Notes: generated by a model not told the origin, from the letters alone. Positions 9,217 through 22,268 are shown, counted from the first letter of the stretch. The stretch: DNA of 64,000 bases from Nitrospirillum amazonense (GCF_007828035.1 NZ_VITV01000004.1:263559-327558), one strand, 5' to 3'. A program made the numbers and translations.

Positions 9217-9494
9217 GGCTGGTTTGGACGCGTTCCGCGACCATCAATCGCAATCGCATTCGAGAGTATATTGCCCAAGAGGACTTGGTCGCAGCTTTAG
9301 CTTTGGATGAGCTTTTCTCTAAACGGGCCGTTCTCCTGGTAAAGCATTATGGGGTGGGGCGGCCAGGCCGCGTCGCCGGAACGCGTGAGCTGGTCATCCA
9401 CCCCAATTACATCATGATCTATGAGGTGATTGGCGGCACCGTGCGGATACTCCGCCTGCTGCATGCTGCCCGCCAATGGCCACCTAGGCGATAG
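9213..9494 (+). CDS. RelE/ParE-family toxin
   Basis: 93 residues from the GTG at 9213, which overlaps the antitoxin TGA (GTGA). This start gives MRLVWTRSATINRNRIREYI, the typical ParE opening; an in-frame GTG at 9171 lies inside the antitoxin gene and is unlikely. Later landmarks are GRVAGTRELVIHPNYIMIYEV and VRILRLLHAARQWP, matching the conserved C-terminal strand and Arg/His of ParE toxins (usually gyrase poisons). Base composition is visibly less GC-rich than its neighbours, consistent with acquisition. ParE versus RelE activity cannot be told from sequence alone. Confidence 0.88.
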   Translation: MRLVWTRSATINRNRIREYIAQEDLVAALALDELFSKRAVLLVKHYGVGRPGRVAGTRELVIHPNYIMIYEVIGGTVRILRLLHAARQWPPRR

Positions 9495-9590
9495 CCCCCA
9501 ACTCGCAGCTTTTTGACATCGGCAATCGCCCGGACCAAAGTTCTGGGGTATGGACCGTCGAAGGACCCTTTGCCTGAGGCCGGCTGCGTC

Positions 9591-10604
9591 ATGATCGCCG
9601 ATACTCCCCTGCACCCCGAGTCGCCTGCTGATCCGACTGGCTTGGCGGAACCGCTGCTGGCGGGGGACCGGCGGGCCCTGGCGCGGGCCATCACCCTGAT
9701 CGAATCGACCCGCGCCGACCATCGCGCCCAGGCCGACGCCCTGCTGGCCCGGCTGCTGCCCCATGCCGGACGGTCGGTGCGGGTGGGCATCACCGGCGTG
9801 CCGGGCGTGGGCAAGTCCACCTTCATCGAGGCCTTCGGCCTGCACGTCATCGGTCGGGGCCACAAGGTGGCGGTGCTGGCCATCGACCCGTCCAGCCAGC
9901 GCACCGGCGGCTCCATCCTGGGCGACAAGACCCGCATGGAGCGGCTGTCGCGCGATCCGGCGGCCTTCATCCGCCCCTCACCCGCCGGCAGCACCCTGGG
10001 CGGCGTCGCCCGGCGCACGCGCGAGGCCATGCTGCTGTGTGAGGCCGCCGGCTTTGACGTCATCGTGGTGGAGACGGTGGGGGTAGGCCAATCGGAAACG
10101 GCGGTGGCCGACATGGTCGACCTGTTCCTGCTGCTGCTGCTGCCGGCCGGCGGCGATGAGTTGCAGGGCTTGAAGAAGGGCATCGTGGAACTGGCCGACC
10201 TGGTGGTGGTGAACAAGGCGGACGGCGACCTGGTGGCCCAGGCCCGTCATGCGGTGGCCGAGTACCGCCATGCCCTGGCGTTGCTGCGGCCAGCCACGCC
10301 GGACTGGACCGTGCCGGTGCTGAGCTGTTCCGCCATCACCGGAACGGGCGTGGACGGAGTGTGGGACACCATAGGGCGGTTCCGCGACGCGCAGGCCGCC
10401 AGCGGTCGGCTGGAGGGGCGCCGGGCGGATCAGGCACGCGCCTGGATGTGGAACGAGATCCGTGAAAACCTGCTGTCGGCCTTCACCCATGACCCGGCCG
10501 TGCGCGACCAGCTGCGGGACGCCGAATCGGCGGTGACGGCCGGAACCCGGACGCCCGCCATGGCCGCCCGCAGCCTGCTTGCCCAATTCCGCCGTGAGGA
10601 ATGA
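9591..10604 (+). CDS. meaB: MeaB/ArgK-family P-loop GTPase
   Basis: 337 residues from ATG 9591; the frame is open upstream but the earlier part has no family similarity. GTPase chaperone that protects and reloads the adenosylcobalamin enzyme methylmalonyl-CoA mutase. Visible: P-loop GVPGVGKST (69-77), the MeaB hallmark [32 protein letters not shown] (switch region) and the base-specificity motif NKAD. No mutase gene is nearby. The next gene starts inside the stop codon (ATGA), so the two are coupled. Confidence 0.93.
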   Translation: MIADTPLHPESPADPTGLAEPLLAGDRRALARAITLIESTRADHRAQADALLARLLPHAGRSVRVGITGVPGVGKSTFIEAFGLHVIGRGHKVAVLAIDPSSQRTGGSILGDKTRMERLSRDPAAFIRPSPAGSTLGGVARRTREAMLLCEAAGFDVIVVETVGVGQSETAVADMVDLFLLLLLPAGGDELQGLKKGIVELADLVVVNKADGDLVAQARHAVAEYRHALALLRPATPDWTVPVLSCSAITGTGVDGVWDTIGRFRDAQAASGRLEGRRADQARAWMWNEIRENLLSAFTHDPAVRDQLRDAESAVTAGTRTPAMAARSLLAQFRREE

Positions 10605-11098
10605 GTATGCGCCGCCCCGCCATCGCCCTGCTGTCCCTATTGGTGTCCACCCCCGCCTGGGCGGAGGATTGCAGCCTGGAAGGCCTGCATTGGCTGCAGG
10701 GCGCCTGGGGCAACACCGCCGTTGACACGGCGGGGGAGGAGCGCTGGGTGCTGCTGCCCGGCGGCGCCTTGGCCGGCAGCGCGTGGGAGACGGCCAAGGA
10801 CGGCACGCCCCATTTCGTGGAAGCGCTGAGCCTGTCGCTGACCGATGGCAAGGTGACGCTGCGCATGCGCCACTTCGACGGCACGCTGGCCCGGGCGTGG
10901 GAGGACAAGATGACACCGGTCACCTTCACCGCCACCCGGTGCGGCCCCGGCGACGTGGTGTTCGAGGGCGTGGGCGGCCACGCTGGCGAGCGCATCACCT
11001 ATGCCCGCACCAAGGACAGGCTGAGCTTCGTCGGTGAGTTCATCCACAAGGGCAAGCCGCACCGCGTCGATCTGGAGATGTCCCGGACGGGAGATTGA
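10601..11098 (+). CDS. Secreted DUF6265-like protein
   Basis: 165 residues with an N-terminal signal peptide ending around STPAWA-ED. The mature part shows the lipocalin-like pattern of the DUF6265 group: [45 protein letters not shown], and [13 protein letters not shown] near the end. Probably a small periplasmic beta-barrel protein of unknown ligand. Translationally coupled to meaB by a 4-nt overlap. No functional link to MeaB is known to me. Confidence 0.7.
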   Translation: MSMRRPAIALLSLLVSTPAWAEDCSLEGLHWLQGAWGNTAVDTAGEERWVLLPGGALAGSAWETAKDGTPHFVEALSLSLTDGKVTLRMRHFDGTLARAWEDKMTPVTFTATRCGPGDVVFEGVGGHAGERITYARTKDRLSFVGEFIHKGKPHRVDLEMSRTGD

Positions 11099-11194
11099 GT
11101 CCAGCGAATAACCCCAAGAAAAAGCGGCCGAGCATTGACTCCCGCATGCCGACTGGTCATCAGTGGCGCCCATGGTCGCCGGCCCCTGTTCTAC

Positions 11195-11257
11195 GCCTGA
11201 TTCTCCATCAGGCCATGGCAGGGATGCCGACGACTGGCCCCTGAATTCTCCAGGGGC
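11195..11257 (+). terminator. Two hairpins upstream of the rpmB promoter
   Basis: Stem GCCTGAT/ATCAGGC (11195-11213) and stem GCCCCTG/CAGGGGC (11237-11257), both with a TTCTC-containing loop, precede the rpmB promoter. They may end transcription from meaB, but neither has a clear T-tract. Nothing else is evident in 11099-11261. Confidence 0.4.
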
Positions 11258-11261
11258 GCCC

Positions 11262-11290
11262 TTGACTCTCCGCCGCCCCTTCGGTTATAT
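11262..11290 (+). promoter_or_regulatory. Sigma-70-type promoter of rpmB
   Basis: TTGACT (11262-11267), a 17-bp spacer and TTATAT (11285-11290), 68 bp before the rpmB start. Both hexamers are near consensus and the spacing is optimal. Confidence 0.65.
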
Positions 11291-11357
11291 CGCCGCTTCC
11301 CTCCGGAGCGGTGTGCGCCCGGGGTTGTCATTCTAGTTATTCCGTGAAGGTGCTCCA

Positions 11358-11654
11358 ATGGCCCGCAAGTGCGATGTGACCGGCAAAGGTCTGCAGTTCG
11401 GCAACAACGTTAGCCATGCCAACAACAAGACCCGCCGGCGTTTCCTGCCCAACCTCCAGGAGACCTCGCTGCTGAGCGACGCGCTGGGCACCATGGTCCG
11501 TCTGCGCCTGTCCACCAAGGGCATCCGCACGATCGAGCACAAGGGCGGCCTGGACAGCGCCCTGCTGGACATGAAGGACAGCGAGCTGTCGCTGGATGCG
11601 CGCCGCGTGAAGCGCCGCATCGCCAAGGTCCTGGCCGCCAAGGCCGCCGCCTAA
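11358..11654 (+). CDS. rpmB: 50S ribosomal protein L28
   Basis: 98 residues. Opens with [27 protein letters not shown], the L28 signature (shown here as adjoining motifs [10 protein letters not shown] and [13 protein letters not shown]), followed by RRFLPNLQ. It has the alphaproteobacterial C-terminal extension ending KVLAAKAAA. Structural protein of the large ribosomal subunit. A GAAGG ribosome binding site lies upstream. Monocistronic by its own promoter and the hairpin at 11677. Confidence 0.97.
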   Translation: MARKCDVTGKGLQFGNNVSHANNKTRRRFLPNLQETSLLSDALGTMVRLRLSTKGIRTIEHKGGLDSALLDMKDSELSLDARRVKRRIAKVLAAKAAA

Positions 11655-11676
11655 GCATCGCACGCCTTCCGGGAAT

Positions 11677-11701
11677 GGGGCGGCTCCATGGGTGCCGCCC
11701 C
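11677..11701 (+). terminator. Terminator-like hairpin after rpmB
   Basis: Stem GGGGCGGC (11677-11684) pairs with GCCGCCCC (11694-11701), 8 bp perfect, 23 nt after the rpmB stop. The downstream GATCCTTGTG is only weakly T-rich. Confidence 0.55.
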
Positions 11702-11711
11702 GATCCTTGTG

Positions 11712-11758
11712 AGGGAATGCGGTTAGACGGGTCCGCCCGCGGCCTATCAGCATTCCCT
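11712..11758 (+). promoter_or_regulatory. Structured leader upstream of yhhQ
   Basis: A perfect 9-bp stem AGGGAATGC (11712-11720) / GCATTCCCT (11750-11758) encloses a smaller hairpin CGGG-TCCG-CCCG (11728-11739). It sits directly before the queuosine-precursor transporter gene. It does not match the preQ1-I pattern (no A-rich tail with CUAA). It could be a regulatory leader, an attenuator or an upstream terminator. Confidence 0.4.
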
Positions 11759-11799
11759 GCGTGACGATCGCCTTGCCTGCGGGCTGGGGCCTCACATCC

Positions 11800-13907
<2,108 letters not shown>

Positions 13908-13915
13908 ACCCCGGA

Positions 13916-13963
13916 TTGACCGTATTCCTGGCAGCGCCTAGGGTGCCGAGCCCGACTCGGCAC
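13916..13963 (+). promoter_or_regulatory. Promoter and leader hairpin of lysS
   Basis: TTGACC (13916-13921), 17 bp, TAGGGT (13939-13944). It partly overlaps a perfect 8-bp hairpin, GTGCCGAG (13943-13950) / CTCGGCAC (13956-13963), loop CCCGA, ending 50 nt before the start. The hairpin may alternatively terminate tgt transcripts. Confidence 0.45.
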
Positions 13964-14013
13964 TGGTGTGGAGCCGGGCGTTTTCCACATCCGAATTGAC
14001 GTGAGTGACCGCG

Positions 14014-15621
14014 ATGGCGACGGAACAGGAACTGGCACGCGAGGCGAAGGCTTGGCCGTTTGAGGAGGCGCGCAAGCTGGTCGCGCGCTACGGCGACAAG
14101 GCCCCGCCCAAAGGCTACGTCCTGTTCGAGACCGGCTACGGCCCCTCGGGCTTGCCCCACATCGGCACCTTCGGCGAGGTGGCCCGCACCACCATGGTGC
14201 GCCAGGCCTTCCAGCGGCTGGCGCCGGGCGTGCCCACCCGCCTGTTCGCCTTCTCCGACGACATGGATGGCCTGCGCAAGGTCCCGGACAACATCCCCAA
14301 CCGGGAGATGGTGGCTGAGCATTTGGGCAAGCCGCTGACCAAGGTGCCGGATCCCTTCGGCACGCATGAGAGCTTCGGCCACCACAACAACGCCCGCCTG
14401 CGCGCCTTCCTGGACAGCTACGGCTTCGAGTACGAATTCCAGAGCAGCACCGACTGGTACACCTCGGGCCGCTTCGATCACGCCCTGCTGGCCGTGCTGC
14501 GCCACTATGACGAGATCATGGGCGTGATGCTGCCGACCCTGGGCGAGGAACGCCGGGCGACCTACAGCCCCTTCCTGCCCATCAGCCCCAGCACCGGCCG
14601 CGTGCTGCAGGTGCCGATGCTGGAGATCAACCCGGATGCCGGCACCGTGGTGTTCGAGGATGAGGACGGCAAGAAGGTCGAGACCCCCGTCACCGGCGGC
14701 CATGTGAAGCTGCAGTGGAAGCCCGACTGGGGCATGCGCTGGTTCGCGCTGGGCGTCGATTATGAGATGGCGGGCAAGGACCTGATCCCCTCCGTCGAGC
14801 TGGCCAGCAAGATCTGCCGCATCCTGGGCGCCCAGCCGCCCGAGGGCTTCAATTACGAGCTGTTCCTGGACGACAAGGGCCAGAAGATCAGCAAGTCCAA
14901 GGGCAATGGCCTGACGATGGAGGAGTGGCTGCGCTACGCCCCGCCGGAAAGCCTGGCCCTCTACATGTTCCAGAAGCCGCGGGCCGCCAAGAAGCTGTTC
15001 TTCGACGTCATCCCGCGCGCCGTCGACGACTATCTGACCTTCGTCGAAAAGCTGAAGAGCGAGGAGCCGGCCAAGGCACTGGAGAACCCGGCTTGGCACA
15101 TCCACAACGGCCAGGTGCCGGCGTGGGCCACCGCTGCGGACCAGCTGAAGACCAACCTGTCCTTCGGCATCCTGTTGAATCTGGCGGGTGCCGCGAACGC
15201 CGAGAACGCGGACGTGATGTGGGGCTTCATCAGCCGCTACGCCCCGGCCGCCACCCCCGCCAACAGCCCCTTCCTGGACCGGCTGGTGGGCTACGCCGTC
15301 GCCTATTACCAGGACCGCGTGAAGCCCACCAAGGTCTACCGCGCCCCCACCGATGTGGAGCGGGCGGCCCTGGAGGAACTGCGGGCGGCCCTGGCCCGGT
15401 GGCCGGCCGATGATCTCACCAATGCCGAGTCCCTGCAGAACGAGGTCTATGAGATCGGCAAGCGCCATCCCTTCCCCGAGCTGCGCGCCTGGTTCCTGAC
15501 CCTGTACGAGGTGCTGCTGGGCCAGAGCACCGGCCCCCGCATGGGCAGCTTCATCGCCCTCTACGGTGTCGCCGAGACCAAGGCCCTGATCGACCAGGCT
15601 CTGGGCGACGGCATCAAGTAA
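14014..15621 (+). CDS. lysS: Lysyl-tRNA synthetase, class I
   Basis: 535 residues from ATG 14014 (an in-frame GTG at 14005 is possible). Charges tRNA-Lys. It is the class I (Rossmann-fold, LysK-like) form, not the common bacterial class II enzyme: HIGH-type motif [12 protein letters not shown] near residue 48 and KMSKS-type motif KISKSKGNG near residue 295. Class I LysRS is known from archaea and some bacteria, including many alphaproteobacteria. An alpha-helix-cage anticodon domain occupies the C-terminal third. It probably has its own promoter after tgt and ends at the strong hairpin at 15633. Confidence 0.95.
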   Translation: MATEQELAREAKAWPFEEARKLVARYGDKAPPKGYVLFETGYGPSGLPHIGTFGEVARTTMVRQAFQRLAPGVPTRLFAFSDDMDGLRKVPDNIPNREMVAEHLGKPLTKVPDPFGTHESFGHHNNARLRAFLDSYGFEYEFQSSTDWYTSGRFDHALLAVLRHYDEIMGVMLPTLGEERRATYSPFLPISPSTGRVLQVPMLEINPDAGTVVFEDEDGKKVETPVTGGHVKLQWKPDWGMRWFALGVDYEMAGKDLIPSVELASKICRILGAQPPEGFNYELFLDDKGQKISKSKGNGLTMEEWLRYAPPESLALYMFQKPRAAKKLFFDVIPRAVDDYLTFVEKLKSEEPAKALENPAWHIHNGQVPAWATAADQLKTNLSFGILLNLAGAANAENADVMWGFISRYAPAATPANSPFLDRLVGYAVAYYQDRVKPTKVYRAPTDVERAALEELRAALARWPADDLTNAESLQNEVYEIGKRHPFPELRAWFLTLYEVLLGQSTGPRMGSFIALYGVAETKALIDQALGDGIK

Positions 15622-15632
15622 GCAGCTTGTCA

Positions 15633-15665
15633 CGGGCGGGAATGGACAAAAGCCGTTCCCGCCCG
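15633..15665 (+). terminator. Strong hairpin after lysS
   Basis: Perfect 10-bp stem CGGGCGGGAA / TTCCCGCCCG with a 13-nt loop, beginning 12 nt after the lysS stop. The sequence after it (CCTATAATTC) is not T-rich, but the stem is stable. Confidence 0.6.
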
Positions 15666-15673
15666 CCTATAAT
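15643..15673 (+). promoter_or_regulatory. Promoter with consensus -10, possibly leaderless
   Basis: A perfect TATAAT at 15668-15673 lies only 5 bp before ATG 15679. A partial -35 (TGGACA, 15643-15648) is 19 bp upstream. If used, transcription would begin at or next to the start codon. Confidence 0.4.
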
Positions 15674-15678
15674 TCGGC

Positions 15679-15861
15679 ATGACCCAGCGCATCGACACGC
15701 AAGATGCTCCCGCCCCGTCGGAGCAGTCGGAACTGGAAGCGCTCCGTGCCGCCATCAAGCTTGGTGCGGATGAGGCGGATGCCGGCCTCTTTTCTACCCG
15801 CAACGTGGAAGAGATTATTGCCGAGGGCATCGCCCGGGCCCGCCGACGCGATAACGGCTGA
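15679..15861 (+). CDS. Small antitoxin-like protein (orphan)
   Basis: 60 residues, charged and helical: SELEALRAAIKLGADEADAG then VEEIIAEGIARARRR. The ALRAAI-G-ADAG pattern recalls the C-terminal toxin-binding part of ParD-type antitoxins, but no ribbon-helix-helix region and no toxin gene are present. The next gene is threonine aldolase, 97 bp away. It could be a relic or an unrelated small regulator. No Shine-Dalgarno sequence precedes the ATG, which fits the leaderless-promoter reading. Confidence 0.5.
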   Translation: MTQRIDTQDAPAPSEQSELEALRAAIKLGADEADAGLFSTRNVEEIIAEGIARARRRDNG

Positions 15862-15958
15862 CGGCCATTTGACGCGCCGCCTCTCCGATCCCGTCTCCGT
15901 CCTTCTGTGGTAAAGATCGCCGCGCCGTTGGCTGACTTCGCCTGAAAGGACCTTTCCC

Positions 15959-16969
15959 ATGATCCGCTACGATTTCCGCAGCGACACCGTCACCCGTCCC
16001 TCGCCCGCCATGCGGCAGGCCATGGCGGATGCCGAGGTGGGCGACGACGTGTTCGGCGACGATCCGACGGTGAAGCGGCTGGAGGAGACGGCGGCGGCGA
16101 TGCTGGGCAAGGCGGCGGGCCTGTACCTGCCGTCGGGCACCCAGTCCAACCTGGCGGCGCTGATGGCCCATTGCGGCCGGGGCGATGAGTACATCGTGGG
16201 CCAGATGGCCCATTGCTATCGCTGGGAAGCGGGCGGGGCTGCGGTGCTGGGCAGCATCCAGCCCCAGCCCATCGCCCACCAGGCCGACGGCACCCTGGCC
16301 CTGGCCGACATCCAGGCCGCCATCAAGCCGGACGACCCGCACTTCGCCCGCACCCGATTGCTGGCGCTGGAGAACACGCTGGGCGGCCGCGCCCTGCCGC
16401 TGTCCTACATGAAGGACGCCGTCGCCCTGGCCCGCCGCCACGGCTTGGCCGCCCACCTGGATGGTGCCCGCGTGTTCAACGCCGCCACGGCCCTGGGCGT
16501 GCCGGCGGCCGAGGTGGCGGCCGGCTTCGACACCGTATCCGTCTGCCTGTCCAAGGGCCTGGGTGCGCCGGTGGGCAGCGTGCTGGTGGGCGAGGACGAC
16601 CTCATCACGCGCGCCCGGCGCATCCGTAAGATGCTGGGCGGCGGCCTGCGCCAGGTGGGCATCCTGGCCGCCGCCGGCCTCTATGCCCTGGAGCACAACG
16701 TCGGCCGGCTGGCCGATGACCACGCCAACGCCCGCCGCCTGGCCGGGGGTCTCTCGGCCTTCCCCGCCCTGACTGTCACCCCGCCCGACACCAACATCCT
16801 GTTCGTGGCCGTGGCGGCCGACGTGGCCGACGCCTTCAATGCCCACCTGAAGGCCCACGGCGTCGCCGTCACCAGCACCTACGGCATGCAGCGCTGGGTG
16901 ACCCACCTGGACGTGGATGGTGCCGCCGTGGACGCGGCGCTGGAGACCGTGGCGGCGTTTTTCCGTTGA
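15959..16969 (+). CDS. ltaE: Low-specificity L-threonine aldolase
   Basis: 336 residues, PLP-dependent fold type I. Cleaves L-threonine or allo-threonine to glycine and acetaldehyde. Landmarks: opening FRSDTVTRPSPAMRQAM, VGDDVFGDDPTVKRLE, PSGTQSNLAAL, ALENTLGGR, HLDGARVFNA (PLP-ring Asp and Arg), and the Schiff-base lysine in CLSKGLGAPVGS. The GGGLRQVGI loop is also kept. A GAAAGGACC ribosome binding site precedes ATG. It stands alone between the small antitoxin-like gene and marC. Confidence 0.93.
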   Translation: MIRYDFRSDTVTRPSPAMRQAMADAEVGDDVFGDDPTVKRLEETAAAMLGKAAGLYLPSGTQSNLAALMAHCGRGDEYIVGQMAHCYRWEAGGAAVLGSIQPQPIAHQADGTLALADIQAAIKPDDPHFARTRLLALENTLGGRALPLSYMKDAVALARRHGLAAHLDGARVFNAATALGVPAAEVAAGFDTVSVCLSKGLGAPVGSVLVGEDDLITRARRIRKMLGGGLRQVGILAAAGLYALEHNVGRLADDHANARRLAGGLSAFPALTVTPPDTNILFVAVAADVADAFNAHLKAHGVAVTSTYGMQRWVTHLDVDGAAVDAALETVAAFFR

Positions 16970-17056
16970 GGAACCGCACGCTGAGCGGTTGAAGCGCCGC
17001 CACCGCCAACGCTACTCTGCCCCCAAGCCGCGACTGGGCGCGGGCATGGTGCGGGG

Positions 17057-17722
17057 GTGGCCTTGGATTTATCATCGTTCGTGGCGTCGTGGCAGGAATA
17101 CAGCAAGTTCGTCATCGCGCTGTTCGCCATTCTGACCCCTTTCGCCGCCATCCCCATCTTCCTGGGATTGACCGAGGGCCGCAGCCAGCGGGAGCGTAAC
17201 CTGATCGCCCAGCAGGCGGTGCTGACCGTGGCCACCGTCCTGATCGTCTCGGCCCTGGTGGGCGACCTGGTGTTGCGCCTGCTGGGCACCAGCCTGGACA
17301 GCTTCCGCGTGGGCGGCGGCCTGGTGCTGCTGCTCATCGCCCTGTCCATGCTGAACGCCAACGTTTCCGCCATGAAGCAGACGGAGGGTGAGGCCAGCGA
17401 GGCGGAGGGACGCAGCGCCATCGGCGTGGTGCCCTTGGGCCTGCCCCTGCTGGCCGGCCCCGGCGCCATCACCGCCGTCATCATCCAGATGCAGAAGGGC
17501 CACGGCCCCATCCACGGGGGCCTGATCATCGGCTGCATCGTCTTTGTCTGCCTGTTGCTGTGGGGGTCCCTGCGTCTGGCCGGCCCCATTGGCAACCGCC
17601 TGGGCCAGATCGGCCTGAACATCATGAGCCGCCTGTTCGGCCTGCTGCTGGCCTCGGTCGCGGTGGAAACCATCGCCACCGGCCTACGCAACCTGTTTCC
17701 CGGCCTGGCCGGCGGCGGCTGA
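17057..17722 (+). CDS. MarC-family (UPF0056) inner-membrane protein
   Basis: 221 residues from GTG 17057 (TTG 17063 also possible), six predicted transmembrane helices. Family motifs are FAILTPFAAIPIFLGLTEG in TM1, FRVGGGLVLLLIALSML, and GVVPLGLPLLAGPGAITAVI with the conserved Pro-Leu-Ala-Gly-Pro-Gly. The role of MarC proteins is unresolved; the old link to multiple antibiotic resistance was not upheld. A second, divergent MarC gene lies at 28703-29338. An IHR repeat copy begins 46 nt after the stop. Confidence 0.88.
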   Translation: MALDLSSFVASWQEYSKFVIALFAILTPFAAIPIFLGLTEGRSQRERNLIAQQAVLTVATVLIVSALVGDLVLRLLGTSLDSFRVGGGLVLLLIALSMLNANVSAMKQTEGEASEAEGRSAIGVVPLGLPLLAGPGAITAVIIQMQKGHGPIHGGLIIGCIVFVCLLLWGSLRLAGPIGNRLGQIGLNIMSRLFGLLLASVAVETIATGLRNLFPGLAGGG

Positions 17723-17768
17723 CTTCCCCTCATCGCCGCCATGGCGCACACTGCCTGACTGGCGCCAC

Positions 17769-17890
17769 GGCCCGAGGCCACGTCTCGGGCCTAGGACGCG
17801 ACCGCGTCCGCCGGAGCATTTCGGGGAACGCAGTGGACTGAAATGCGAGGATAGCCAAGGCCACGGACGTGGCCGCCCGGCGCCTGAGGG
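17769..17890 (-). repeat. IHR repeat copy A (full, four hairpins)
   Basis: On the minus strand it reads CCCTCAGGCGCCGG, hairpin i GGCCAC-GTCC-GTGGCC (17859-17874), hairpin ii arms GCATTTC/GAAATGC (17816-17822 and 17840-17846) around the conserved AGTCCACTGCGTTCCCC loop, hairpin iii GGACGC-GGTC-GCGTCC, CTA, and hairpin iv arms GGCCCGAG/CTCGGGCC (17769-17776 and 17784-17791). It fills the marC-acyl-CoA dehydrogenase gap. Each stem differs in sequence from other copies but remains paired. Confidence 0.85.
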
Positions 17891-17906
17891 AACAAGGGAA
17901 AACTCC

Positions 17907-19625
17907 ATGATCGAGCCGGATGAGGTTCCCCCCACCGCCCGGGGCACCAACCTGTACATCGCCGACATCAACCTGCAGCGCCTGCTGGAACGGCGCGCGT
18001 CGGAGGAATTGCAGCGGCATGAGGATCGGTTGGCCGATTTCGGCGCCTGGGCCGGCGGCCCGCTGGATGAGCAGGCGGAATACACCGACCGCTACGCCAA
18101 CCCACAGCACGTGCCCCAGCCCTACGGTCCCAATGGCCCTCAACCCGGCCATATCGTCTTCAACCCCCGCTACGTGGCCTGCCATGCCGAGGCCTATGCC
18201 CGGGGTGCCGTCGGCCTGCCCTATCAGAAGGGCGCATCGGGCCGGCACTTGGCCTGCTTCACCATGGGCTATCTGCTGAGCCAGGCGGACGTGTCCATCC
18301 ATTGCCCTGTCACCATGACGGGCGCGGTGGCGCATGTGCTGAACACCGTGGCGCCCGAGGACCTGCGGAAGCGCTTCCTGCCGCAACTGACCCGGATGGA
18401 CGGCCAGGCGCTGTCCGGCGGTACCTGGGCGACGGAGTTGCACGGCGGATCGGATGTGGGCGCCACCACCACGCGCGCCGTGAAGACGGACGAAGGCTGG
18501 GCCCTGCACGGGCTGAAATGGTTCACCAGCAACGCGGGCTCCGGCCTGGCCCTGGCCACCGCCCGTCCCGATGGCGCGCCTGCGGGGAGCCTATTGAGAG
18601 GAGGCAGGGGCCTGGGCTGCTATCTGGTGCCCAGCCACCTGGAGGAGGGACGCCCCAACGCCTACAGCGTCCGCCGCCTGAAGGAAAAGGTGGGCACACG
18701 CGGCCTGGCCACGGCGGAGTTGGACCTCAATGGCGCCACCGCTTTCGAGGTGGCGGGACCGGGCGAGGGGCTGAAGGTCATGATGGCCGCCCTGGAGTAC
18801 AGCCGCATCCACAACGCCGTCGCCTCTGCCGGCCTGCTGCGCCGCGCCTTCGTCGAATCGCTGGGATGGTCGGCGCACCGCGCCGCCTTCGGCCAGACCG
18901 TCATCCATTACCCCATGGTGCAGGACCAGCTGCTGGACATGCAGATGGAATTGGAGGCGGCGGTGGCGCTGTCCTTCGAGTCGGTGTTCGCCTTCGACGC
19001 CCTGGCGACGGGGGACAGCGATCCGGAACAGGGCGGCGATTGGCTGCGCCTGGTGACGGCGCTGGCCAAGTACCGTACCGCCGACCAGGCGGTGAAGGCC
19101 TGCCGCAATGCTGTCGAGATGGTGGGTGGCAACGGCTACACCGAGGAATTCCCCACTGCCCGGCTGTACCGCGATTGCCTGGTGACCGCCGTGTGGGAGG
19201 GGCCGGCCAACATCCAGGCGCTGGAGCTGCTGCGCCTGGTGGCGGGCAAGCGGCCCGGCGACCAGATCTTCCTCGGCCGCGTGGGGGCCGCCCTATCCGA
19301 CCTGCCCCCGCAGGCGGGCGATACCGCCGGGTTGCTGGAAGGCGCCCTGGAGGAATGCCGGGCCGCCCTGTCCCACCTGCGCCGCAACCCGGACCAGGCG
19401 CCCCGCCACGGCCGGCGCCTGCTGGACCTGTTGTCCGACACCCTGGCCACGGCCCTGCTGTGCGAGGAGGCAGTGGCCGACCTGAAGCTGGGCGACAGCC
19501 GCAAGATGCTGGTGGCCAACCGCTTCGCCAACCGCGTCCTGGCCCACCACAACCCCATCGCCACGGAGATGGAGCCGGCCCTGGCGGCGTTCGAGGATGT
19601 GATCCTGTATCAGCCGGTGGGGTGA
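17907..19625 (+). CDS. AidB-like acyl-CoA dehydrogenase family protein
   Basis: 572 residues, longer than the 380 of ordinary acyl-CoA dehydrogenases because of an N-terminal extension (about 1-150) and a C-terminal helical extension, as in AidB. FAD-binding and catalytic landmarks: GGTWATELHGGSDVGA, LKWFTSNAGSGL, VEMVGGNGYTEEF, and the base-bearing WEGPANIQALELLR with Glu present. AidB of E. coli responds to alkylation stress; catabolic relatives also exist, so the substrate is open. An IHR copy occupies the leader and a fragment follows the stop. Confidence 0.85.
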   Translation: MIEPDEVPPTARGTNLYIADINLQRLLERRASEELQRHEDRLADFGAWAGGPLDEQAEYTDRYANPQHVPQPYGPNGPQPGHIVFNPRYVACHAEAYARGAVGLPYQKGASGRHLACFTMGYLLSQADVSIHCPVTMTGAVAHVLNTVAPEDLRKRFLPQLTRMDGQALSGGTWATELHGGSDVGATTTRAVKTDEGWALHGLKWFTSNAGSGLALATARPDGAPAGSLLRGGRGLGCYLVPSHLEEGRPNAYSVRRLKEKVGTRGLATAELDLNGATAFEVAGPGEGLKVMMAALEYSRIHNAVASAGLLRRAFVESLGWSAHRAAFGQTVIHYPMVQDQLLDMQMELEAAVALSFESVFAFDALATGDSDPEQGGDWLRLVTALAKYRTADQAVKACRNAVEMVGGNGYTEEFPTARLYRDCLVTAVWEGPANIQALELLRLVAGKRPGDQIFLGRVGAALSDLPPQAGDTAGLLEGALEECRAALSHLRRNPDQAPRHGRRLLDLLSDTLATALLCEEAVADLKLGDSRKMLVANRFANRVLAHHNPIATEMEPALAAFEDVILYQPVG

Positions 19626-19629
19626 GAAG

Positions 19630-19668
19630 CGCCCGCCAAGGCGCGGATGCGCCGCCGGCGCCTGAGGA
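19630..19668 (-). repeat. IHR repeat copy B (5' fragment)
   Basis: Minus-strand TCCTCAGGCGCCGG followed by hairpin i GGCGC-ATCC-GCGCC and CTTGGC; hairpins ii-iv are missing. Lies between the convergent acyl-CoA dehydrogenase and penicillin-binding protein genes, ending 9 nt before the latter's stop. Confidence 0.7.
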
Positions 19669-19677
19669 ACCCCAAAA

Positions 19678-21966
<2,289 letters not shown>

Positions 21967-22268
21967 GGCGGCGACTCAACTAAGGCGTCCCTTTGGGAGC
22001 GCCGGTCATCGGGGAAAAGGCAGGCGGTGACAGGCCCTATCTAGGGGATGGGTGACCCTGCGGAAAGCGCCGGCTGGTCAACCCTGACCTCTTATCCCTT
22101 CGCCATCCCCAGGCGCTGCGTCCGCCCGGTGGTGCGGGCGGCCCCATCGGCCCTGATCCAGCGGTAGAGGGCAAAAAGGGCGTTTTCAGGGCGGCGTTTG
22201 GTCGCATGTCTTACGGGCTCCCTCAGGCGCCGGGCGGCCGCAGTTGCGTCCCAAATCAAAAATCCAGA
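21967..22268. other. Intergenic region between PBP1 and pspF
   Basis: 302 bp without a convincing gene. It should hold the promoter of the penicillin-binding protein gene (minus strand) and the end of the pspF transcript. The only clear structure is the IHR fragment at 22220-22252. Confidence 0.6.
22220..22252 (+). repeat. IHR repeat copy C (internally deleted)
   Basis: CCCTCAGGCGCCGG is joined directly to the hairpin iii region GGCCGC-AGTT-GCGTCC; hairpins i and ii are absent. Hairpin iii is partly decayed. Lies 16 nt beyond the pspF stop. Confidence 0.65.

Noticed and set aside
11702-11799. preQ1 class I riboswitch
   Set aside because: The C-rich loop and the conserved A-rich pseudoknot tail are missing, so only an unspecified structured leader can be claimed.
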